NCBI GenBank assembly: GCA_947573015.1
Contig: CANPDS010000049.1
Location: 1 to 11,605, forward strand
Direction of reading: 5' to 3'
Source: an uncultured Muribaculum sp.
GTDB lineage: Bacteria > Bacteroidota > Bacteroidia > Bacteroidales > Muribaculaceae
Length of the DNA stretch: 11,605 nucleotides
How positions within the stretch are numbered: position 1 is the stretch's first letter; each line of letters starts with the position of its first letter. The position numbers were made by a program, and so were the translations under genes. Positions 1 to 5,268 of this stretch are shown here, in pieces. The notes beneath the pieces were generated by a model. The model made no database searches and was not told the DNA's origin. It saw nothing but the letters and a program-made list of their open reading frames with translations.

Positions 1-329
1 CACTCTATGCTTTGGCCTCAGTGTCGAGCTATACGTCGCGTTTCGAGGGATTCGGGCTCCCGGTGATAGAGTCGATCAATGCCGGGACGCCGGTTATAGC
101 TTGTTCGGGATCTGTGCTTGAGGAGGCTGGAGGCCCCGGTGCTGTATATCTCGATCCCGACGATGTGGATGGATTTGCCGAGGCCGCCCTCAATATTATC
201 GGCGATGCGACCCTGCGTGCCGACATGGTAGCGCAAGGACGTGCCTATACCGCCCGTTTCAACCATCGTGCCATGGCCGACGCAATCATGGCAACTTACC
301 GCCATGCCCTTAAAATAGGCTCTTGTTAA
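1..329 (+). CDS. Glycosyltransferase family 4 (GT-B), C-terminal fragment
   Basis: This is the C-terminal part of a retaining GT-B glycosyltransferase. It is cut by the window edge, and the first complete codon begins at base 3. The visible protein reads LYALASVSSYTSRFEGFGLP and continues with VIESINAGTPVIA. It contains the EX7E motif (E-GFGLPVI-E) that in GT4 enzymes contacts the nucleotide-sugar donor, followed by the usual 'aGTPVIAc..s.l.E..G.ga..ldP.d' segment. These enzymes transfer a sugar from a nucleotide-sugar to a glycan or lipid acceptor in the cytoplasm, typically in polysaccharide or LPS assembly. Donor and acceptor cannot be told from this fragment. The gene ends in TAA 25 bases before the convergent DUF2752 gene, and I see no clear terminator hairpin between them. 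The family call is firm; the substrate is unknown. Confidence 0.9.
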   Translation, partial: LYALASVSSYTSRFEGFGLPVIESINAGTPVIACSGSVLEEAGGPGAVYLDPDDVDGFAEAALNIIGDATLRADMVAQGRAYTARFNHRAMADAIMATYRHALKIGSC

Positions 330-354
330 AGAAGAAAGTTAAACTGGGAGATAG

Positions 355-741
355 TCACCAGCCCCAGATGTTGCGGGCTATCCACCATGCCATCACGGCG
401 ATGAATGTGCCCCAGATGACAGGAGTGCCAAACACGCGCTGATACAACTGTGGATGGCTGCGTCGCAACAGTTGCACCGGGATCATTACAGCCAGCACGG
501 GAATAAATGCCACCAGCATAGCGTTGAACCGCCATGCTCCGGCAATGTCGCCATGCAGCAGCGCATGCAGGGCGCGTTGTGATCCACAGCCCGGGCATTG
601 CAGTCCGGTGAGCAGTCTGAACGGACATTTTGGGAACAATGCAGATCCTGCGGGATCAAAGAAAAAATACAAGCCGACAGCCACCGCCAATGCTGATATG
701 ACGGTTGCTGTCGGCAATATGTATCGTGCGTATCGCTTCAA
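355..741 (-). CDS. DUF2752 family small membrane protein
   Basis: A 128-residue inner-membrane protein of the DUF2752 family, whose biochemical function is not established. The hallmark is visible at residues 38-56: CPFRLLTGLQCPGCGSQRA, that is a C-P-x-C-G-x-x-R-A motif followed by 'LhaLLhGdi..A..FN'. Hydrophobic stretches at about residues 8-28, 70-90 and 105-125 suggest three membrane helices, with the cysteine motif after the first. The start used is a TTG at 741. The frame is open back to about 768, so a start a few codons upstream is possible, and no ATG lies there. Its start is 17 bases after the deoC stop, so it is probably the last gene of the deoC transcript. Nothing in the sequence ties it functionally to deoxyribose metabolism. 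Confidence 0.82.
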   Translation of the reverse strand: MKRYARYILPTATVISALAVAVGLYFFFDPAGSALFPKCPFRLLTGLQCPGCGSQRALHALLHGDIAGAWRFNAMLVAFIPVLAVMIPVQLLRRSHPQLYQRVFGTPVIWGTFIAVMAWWIARNIWGW

Positions 742-758
742 TGTGCAATAAGCGATTA

Positions 759-1643
759 TCAGAAGTGCTTAGTTTCGCTGCCGAGCAGTGCGCTGAGCAG
801 ATTGTTGGCCAGACGGCTTGCGCCGATGCGGAATGTGGCGTTGTTCATCCATTCCTCGCCGAGCACCTCCTTGACTACGGTGTAGTATTTTACTGCATCC
901 TCAGTAGTGGCCACACCCCCGGCTGCCTTGAAGCCAACCTGACGGCCTGTCTTGTCGTAATACTCTTTGATGCACTGGGCCATCACGTAGGCAGCCTCAA
1001 GCGATGCGCCTGGGTATACCTTGCCGGTGGAAGTCTTGATGAAGTCGGCACCTGAATATATTGACAGAATAGATGCATTTCGTATGTGCTCTGCGCTTTT
1101 CAGGGCACCAGTCTCAAGGATCACCTTAAGGTGGGCCTCACCGCATGCGGCCTTTATCTCGGCTATGTCATCGGCCACGGCTTCCCAATCGCCGTCGAGA
1201 TAGTCACCAACGGGAAATACCATATCGATCTCGTCTGCTCCTGTAGACACTGCCATGGCTGTCTCGGCGACTTTTATTTCCGGGAACGACTGTCCGGAGG
1301 GGAAAGCGCCAGAAACACATGCTACCTTCACGCTGCTCACATCGAGCACGGTGCGTACCACTTGTGCGAAGTTGGGGTACACGCAGATGGCCGCTACATT
1401 GGGCAGGTCGGGATGTTTCTCGTCGAATGAATTGACATGCTCCACAAAGTCGCTTACTGAGGCAGGCGAGTCGGTGGTCGACAGGGTAGTGAGGTCGATG
1501 CAATTCAGGATAGTGCGGTATACCTCCGTGTTGCAGTTCTCCTCATAATGTTCTGAGAGGATTTTATTGACGGCTGCGGTCACGGCTGCATCGTCGGTGA
1601 TGACGGTCGATGATTCGACCGGCTGATGATACTTGTCACTCAT
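759..1643 (-). CDS. deoC: Deoxyribose-phosphate aldolase (class I)
   Basis: Cytosolic aldolase that splits 2-deoxy-D-ribose 5-phosphate into glyceraldehyde 3-phosphate and acetaldehyde, feeding deoxynucleoside catabolism into glycolysis. The 294-residue protein keeps the full class I active site. D140 lies in DEIDMV, the Schiff-base lysine K203 in FIKTSTGK, and the second catalytic lysine K239 in VGFKAAGG; these correspond to D102, K167 and K201 of the E. coli enzyme. It is about 35 residues longer than E. coli DeoC. The excess is N-terminal (residues 1-40, low conservation), which I recall as common in Bacteroidota homologues. The ATG at 1641-1643 is the natural start. The gene lies 75 bases downstream of the membrane-protein gene ending at 1719, with no evident TAnnTTTG box in that gap, so it may be read through from the epimerase promoter or have its own undetected one. 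No other deo genes are in the window. Confidence 0.96.
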   Translation of the reverse strand: MSDKYHQPVESSTVITDDAAVTAAVNKILSEHYEENCNTEVYRTILNCIDLTTLSTTDSPASVSDFVEHVNSFDEKHPDLPNVAAICVYPNFAQVVRTVLDVSSVKVACVSGAFPSGQSFPEIKVAETAMAVSTGADEIDMVFPVGDYLDGDWEAVADDIAEIKAACGEAHLKVILETGALKSAEHIRNASILSIYSGADFIKTSTGKVYPGASLEAAYVMAQCIKEYYDKTGRQVGFKAAGGVATTEDAVKYYTVVKEVLGEEWMNNATFRIGASRLANNLLSALLGSETKHF

Positions 1644-1718
1644 ATCTTTATAGTTTGATTAAATAGTTCTACTTGCGTATGTCGTTTCGTACAATTGTTG
1701 GTGCGTCCGCAGTTCACG

Positions 1719-2027
1719 TTATTCGTATGCACCAATGGGCGTCCCTAATGGTGTTGGCATCAAGAAAAACATGGCCACATACGCTATCATGAGCACTCCG
1801 AGCAATATCCAGCTCACCTCGCGGCGCGAGGCATAGCAACGGTAGGCCAGCCATGCCGACAGCAATGCATATATCGGGAATATGAACAGCATGGTCGAGT
1901 TTCCATCCGTTGCCGCATTGCTTTCGAGCATGTCGCCCACAAGGCGTGGCCAGGTAAGCAACGGGAGCAGCATCATTACCACTATTGCGATAAACCATCC
2001 AGGCACTGGCGATGGACGGCCGTTCAT
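1719..2027 (-). CDS. Small three-helix membrane protein, function unknown
   Basis: A 102-residue hydrophobic protein that I do not recognise. Likely membrane helices are at about residues 11-28 (starting PGWFIAIVVMMLLPLL), 46-64 (MLFIFPIYALLSAWLAY) and 70-90 (VSWILLGVLMIAYVAMFFLM), separated by short polar loops, with a polar N-terminus and a C-terminus ending GAYE. Its ATG overlaps the TGA of the upstream epimerase gene (ATGA, 2024-2027), which argues for translational coupling and for a real gene rather than a chance frame. No catalytic or metal-binding motif is apparent. The pairing with an epimerase hints at an envelope-related role, but that is only a guess. Confidence 0.75.
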   Translation of the reverse strand: MNGRPSPVPGWFIAIVVMMLLPLLTWPRLVGDMLESNAATDGNSTMLFIFPIYALLSAWLAYRCYASRREVSWILLGVLMIAYVAMFFLMPTPLGTPIGAYE

Positions 2028-3061
2028 TTGCGCCCCCCTTTCTTGGCTGCACGCATTGCGGCGAGATCGCGCCGGTATGCCTCGACGGTGAGGCGTATGC
2101 CATCCTCAAGGGAGTGTGCCGCTACGAATCCGAAGTCATTTTGGGCTTCCGAGGGGTCGGCGTTCCAATTGCGCTGTTTCATTATTTTATACTTGTCAGT
2201 GTTGAGGGTCGAGGGACGCATTTTGAATATGCCATATTTCTCGGCCACAACCGATGCCACTTTGGCCATCCACAATGGCAGTCGCACCGGTATTGCCCAC
2301 TTCACACCGAGAGCACGCTCCACTATGCGGCGGAACTCTGACTGTGTGTAGGCACGCGGCTCAGATATAATATATTTTTTGCCAGACTTTCCCCGCTCGA
2401 GGGCATCGAATATGGCTGTGGCCAAATCCTCTACATATATAAAGGTAAGCAACTGCTTGCGGAATCCTACGCCAAAGTCCCAATGGCTGTCGATACACTT
2501 GATCATCATCAGATAGTCCTGCTCATGCGGGCCATAGACACCCGTCGGACGGAATATGATCCAGTCGAGGCCGGAGGTCATCTCAAGCAGCGTCTCGGCC
2601 TTGATCTTCGACGTGCCGTAGCGTGTGTTGGGAGTGGGTATCATCCCGGCGCGGTATGGTTCGTAGGTTTTCTCATCGGCCGGACCCAGTGCACTCAGAC
2701 TGCTCATGTAGAGAAATCTGGAAGGGAGCATGTCGGCTTCTTTAAGTGCCTCGACGGTATTTTTGAGATATTGATAGTTGATGCGGTTGAAGTCGGAGTA
2801 GACCATCACCTTCGTGGCGCCTAAGTTGTAGACAATCCAGTCCCATCGTTCACTCTCGGGAAGTGCCTCGCGAAGCTGCTGTGCCATTGTCTGCGGCGAG
2901 TCATAGTCAAGTTCCACAAAGTGCAGCCGGCTGTCGGTAAGGAAGCGCCGCGATGTGCTGGAGCGTACGCCACACCAAGTGTCGTACCCCCGGCGCAGGC
3001 TCTCTTCAGCGATAAACCCACCGATAAAGCCCCCGGCGCCTATGATAAGTACACGTTTCAT
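2024..3061 (-). CDS. NAD(P)-dependent epimerase/dehydratase (extended SDR)
   Basis: A 345-residue extended short-chain dehydrogenase/reductase. The N-terminal Rossmann fold starts with MKRVLIIGAGGFIGGFI, carrying GxxGxxG at G8/G11/G14. The catalytic elements are S120/S121 in YMSSLSALG and the Y148-x3-K152 pair in RYGTSK. The RPTGVYGP segment at 171-178 is typical of nucleotide-sugar epimerases and related reductases. Such enzymes epimerise, dehydrate or reduce a sugar-nucleotide or a related carbonyl substrate in the cytoplasm. The substrate cannot be decided from sequence, and dihydroflavonol-reductase-like members share these motifs. The C-terminus is very basic (RAAKKGGRK). It is the first gene of the minus-strand cluster, with a predicted promoter 21 bases upstream, and is coupled by ATGA to the following membrane-protein gene. 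Confidence 0.9.
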   Translation of the reverse strand: MKRVLIIGAGGFIGGFIAEESLRRGYDTWCGVRSSTSRRFLTDSRLHFVELDYDSPQTMAQQLREALPESERWDWIVYNLGATKVMVYSDFNRINYQYLKNTVEALKEADMLPSRFLYMSSLSALGPADEKTYEPYRAGMIPTPNTRYGTSKIKAETLLEMTSGLDWIIFRPTGVYGPHEQDYLMMIKCIDSHWDFGVGFRKQLLTFIYVEDLATAIFDALERGKSGKKYIISEPRAYTQSEFRRIVERALGVKWAIPVRLPLWMAKVASVVAEKYGIFKMRPSTLNTDKYKIMKQRNWNADPSEAQNDFGFVAAHSLEDGIRLTVEAYRRDLAAMRAAKKGGRK

Positions 3062-3081
3062 ACTCTGCTTGTATATTTTCT

Positions 3082-3089
3082 CAAAGTTA
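3082..3089 (-). promoter_or_regulatory. Predicted Bacteroidota -7 promoter element for the epimerase gene
   Basis: Read on the minus strand this is TAACTTTG, an exact match to the Bacteroides -7 consensus TAnnTTTG. It lies 20 bases before the epimerase ATG, which would give a very short leader. I do not see a convincing TTTG -33 element at the usual 19-21 base distance, so the call rests on the -7 box and its position. Confidence 0.5.
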
Positions 3090-3284
3090 TAACAAAAAAC
3101 TGAAACTCTCTCCCTGCATCCCTACAATTTCAAGCTCCGCCACCTCATCCACAGCACGTTCTGACCGATTAGTGTCTGTTCTGAGAAATTTAAACTGATA
3201 CTTGTGTCTGGTAATTACCCATTGTTTTTTACATGTGATTTGAAAAAACACACATTAGAATAGTGCGAAATTCGGAAAAACTGT

Positions 3285-3292
3285 TAATTTTG
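3285..3292 (+). promoter_or_regulatory. Predicted Bacteroidota -7 promoter element for the Rhs operon
   Basis: TAATTTTG matches TAnnTTTG exactly and ends 31 bases before the ATG at 3324, so transcription would start around 3297-3300 with a short leader. The surrounding DNA (3181-3300) is A+T-rich, as expected upstream of a Bacteroidota promoter. No clear -33 TTTG is present at standard spacing. The next three genes are separated by only 7 and 3 bases, so this is the best candidate promoter for the whole operon. Confidence 0.55.
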
Positions 3293-3323
3293 CGAAAAGT
3301 CCACCAATCAATCCTTCTCCACC

Positions 3324-4493
3324 ATGAATTATCGCGCTATTCTGTTGTCACTTATCGTCACTTTCGTCTTGTCTCCGGCAGTATGTTATGGGGAAATCTC
3401 TTCCTGCTGCTACGGAATCACCTCCTTGCGTAATGGATTGCGTGACGGAGATATACTGACCCGTTATCCGCTATCATATGCCGATACAGTAGTCGGAGGA
3501 GAGGGTTGTCTGTGGGATCTTCATGAGATTGGATCAGGTACCCCGGGCAAGTATGAAGTCAAACTTATAGATGACTCGTTGCAACGGTACCGTATCGTAG
3601 ACCGTCGTACGGCCATGTACTATGACTGCCATAGTGATACGCTATTTGTCTCCGGGCATGAAAACAGCCAATGGCGCTTGCTTTTTGACCAGTGCGAGCC
3701 ATGGCTCCCCGATTCACTGTGGTATGGGTGCGGCCTCTCCGGACCGGTGCATGGCCGAGGTATCTACTGCGACCGTCTTAGATATGCCGTCCGAGGCAAC
3801 TACCATATGTCGGTCGATGCCGTAGGGACGTTGATTTTGCCCGAGGGCGACACGTTGCGCAATGTCGAGCGCCTTCATACCGAGCGTCTGTTCTTTCACA
3901 ATTATTATCCTATAGACAGCATTTCTGGCGATATCTCCTACGAAGAATTTGCCCACGCCGCGACAGAGGGGAATGTGCTGCGTCATGATACACGGCGGTG
4001 GTATGCTCCGGGTTACCGTTATCCGATACTTGAAGTGCAGACTTTGACCTCCCTTCAAGGTGGCGAATCGCTGATGCAGCAGGCATGCTATACCCCGTTG
4101 AGCGAGATTGAAAGTCTGCCGTCTGATCCGGACAATAGCGTGTTACGCGAACTGTTGCATCTGAAGAATGCATATGGGAGTGTAAACTCGCGAGGTGATG
4201 CGGCGCAGGAAGGTGGTGACATGCCCGGAGGGGGCGATGACATACGCTACAGTTTCTCCCAGAATCGCGACTGGCTTAATGTGAGCGTGAGATACTCTGT
4301 CGATAAGGCTACCGACGTGGAGTTTATACTTGCCGACGTAGTGGGATTTGTCTACAGCAGCGACTCACGCCATTGCGAACCGGGTGAGGAGTATGAGATC
4401 ACCATATCCTATACAAGTCTTCCCGGCAATGGGCCTTATGCTCTCTACATATGCACCGACTCCAACCGCTATTCCGAAAAATTCTATAAGTGA
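3324..4493 (+). CDS. Exported protein with T9SS-sorting-like C-terminus, function unknown
   Basis: A 389-residue protein I cannot name. It begins with a Sec signal peptide (MNYRAILLSLIVTFVLSP, probable cleavage after CYG at residue 23; the cysteine at 21 does not sit in a good lipobox). Residues 160-188 contain VDAVGTLILPEGDTL followed by RNVERLHTER, a pattern I associate with large secreted Bacteroidota proteins that read 'vDayGtL.lP.Gt..nvlRv'. A low-complexity Gly/Asp linker at about 293-306 leads to an approximately 85-residue C-terminal beta-rich segment (ATDVEFILADVVGFVY, then PYALYICTDSNRYSEKFYK). That segment resembles a type IX secretion C-terminal sorting domain, where a Y.L.I..d..r...KF.K ending is common. 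The protein has many Asp and Tyr residues and scattered cysteines. It is the first gene of the Rhs operon, 7 bases upstream of the next start, so a role in surface display or export of the Rhs products is plausible but inferred. Confidence 0.75.
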   Translation: MNYRAILLSLIVTFVLSPAVCYGEISSCCYGITSLRNGLRDGDILTRYPLSYADTVVGGEGCLWDLHEIGSGTPGKYEVKLIDDSLQRYRIVDRRTAMYYDCHSDTLFVSGHENSQWRLLFDQCEPWLPDSLWYGCGLSGPVHGRGIYCDRLRYAVRGNYHMSVDAVGTLILPEGDTLRNVERLHTERLFFHNYYPIDSISGDISYEEFAHAATEGNVLRHDTRRWYAPGYRYPILEVQTLTSLQGGESLMQQACYTPLSEIESLPSDPDNSVLRELLHLKNAYGSVNSRGDAAQEGGDMPGGGDDIRYSFSQNRDWLNVSVRYSVDKATDVEFILADVVGFVYSSDSRHCEPGEEYEITISYTSLPGNGPYALYICTDSNRYSEKFYK

Positions 4494-4500
4494 CACTGCC

Positions 4501-5268
4501 ATGAAAAGAACTTCACTCCTCATATTGATGTGCACCGTAGCGTTTACTCTTATGGCACAGATGCCACAGGATCCCACCTATGGACTTACGCCAAATGCCA
4601 AGTCATTCCAGCGCTACGGCGACATTCCGGTATCCCTTTATACCGGCACTCCCAACATCACTATCCCGCTCGATACCATCCACGACGGCACCCTGTCGCT
4701 ACCTGTGGCTCTCTCCTACCACTGCGGTGGAGTGAAGGCCGACGAGCATCCCGGCTGGGTAGGCCTCGGCTGGACGCTGCTCCTTGGCGGCGCCATCACC
4801 CGCGAAGTGCGCGACCTTCCTGACGAATATGATTATTCTGAAAAATATGGATACTATTATAATCATAAACTGTTAGATAATAATAGGCTGTGGGAAGCTG
4901 AAAATAAGGAGCTTATTGACTCATATGTAGATAAAATGGGCTTGGTATGGAGATTACAAGACACGGAGCCGGATAAATTTAGTTTCCAATTTGGGGAATA
5001 TTCAGGTTTTTTTATTCTCGATTCAACTGGTGAATGGCAAGTGTATTCTAATCGCCCGTTAAGATTAAAGCAGGGAAGTATTGGAAATGGTCTGATTATT
5101 AATGGAGTCCGTGCAAATAATCAAAGTAGAATGTTTACTAAATTTACTCTAACGACAGAAGATGGTGTCGATTATGAATTTGGAAACGATGCAATAGACC
5201 TATCCATAAATTTCAGACATCAGAAAACCACGGGATGGGCATCATCCGCATGGCATTTGAAAAAATAA
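4501..5268 (+). CDS. Rhs/SpvB-like cocoon protein, N-terminal part (frameshifted)
   Basis: The N-terminal 255 residues of a large Rhs-family gene, ended by a TAA at 5266-5268 right after an A6 run. The ATG at 4501 is preferred over in-frame starts further upstream, because it lies 7 bases after the previous stop and begins a good Sec signal peptide (MKRTSLLILMCTVAFTLMA, cleavage after A19). Residues 39-57 read YGDIPVSLYTGTPNITIPL. Residues 65-101 carry LSLPVALSYHCGG and WVGLGWTLLLGGAITR, the Bacteroidota counterpart of the SpvB/TcB opening ('psLsLsYnSg..ngplGlGWsL...I.R'). This part of a cocoon protein starts the beta-sheet shell. From about residue 109 the G+C content drops sharply. The last residues (GWASSAWHLKK) continue naturally into IIHPNGDSIEF of the next frame, so this is probably not a complete gene. 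If no frameshift occurs, the product is a short secreted fragment. Confidence 0.8.
   Translation: MKRTSLLILMCTVAFTLMAQMPQDPTYGLTPNAKSFQRYGDIPVSLYTGTPNITIPLDTIHDGTLSLPVALSYHCGGVKADEHPGWVGLGWTLLLGGAITREVRDLPDEYDYSEKYGYYYNHKLLDNNRLWEAENKELIDSYVDKMGLVWRLQDTEPDKFSFQFGEYSGFFILDSTGEWQVYSNRPLRLKQGSIGNGLIINGVRANNQSRMFTKFTLTTEDGVDYEFGNDAIDLSINFRHQKTTGWASSAWHLKK

Noticed and set aside
330..354. Bidirectional terminator between the convergent glycosyltransferase and DUF2752 genes
   Set aside because: The 25-base gap is A+T-rich but shows no G+C-rich stem followed by a T run on either strand.
705..1430. Plus-strand open frames of 114-116 codons in this region
   Set aside because: They are antisense to deoC, whose catalytic residues are all intact, and show no coding features of their own.
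3221..3250. TTTTTTACATGT...GAAAAAA as a terminator or operator hairpin
   Set aside because: Only the central ACATGT is palindromic; the flanking T and A runs are not symmetrically placed, and no gene reads into it from either side.
4348..4500. Upstream in-frame start for the first Rhs gene, overlapping the preceding gene by about 145 bases
   Set aside because: The added 51 residues overlap the coding C-terminus of the preceding gene. The ATG at 4501 instead gives a clean signal peptide and a 7-base gap.
5235..5264. Start of an independent second gene overlapping the end of the first
   Set aside because: The residues from this ATG (MGIIRMAFEK) are simply the other frame of conserved GWASSAWHLKK sequence; homology resumes only at IIHPNG. 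One broken gene explains this better than two overlapping genes.
5260..5268. Canonical programmed -1 ribosomal frameshift site
   Set aside because: The heptamer G AAA AAA does not fit X XXY YYZ, and I do not see an obvious strong downstream stem-loop in the A+T-rich following sequence. I kept it as a homopolymer frameshift instead.
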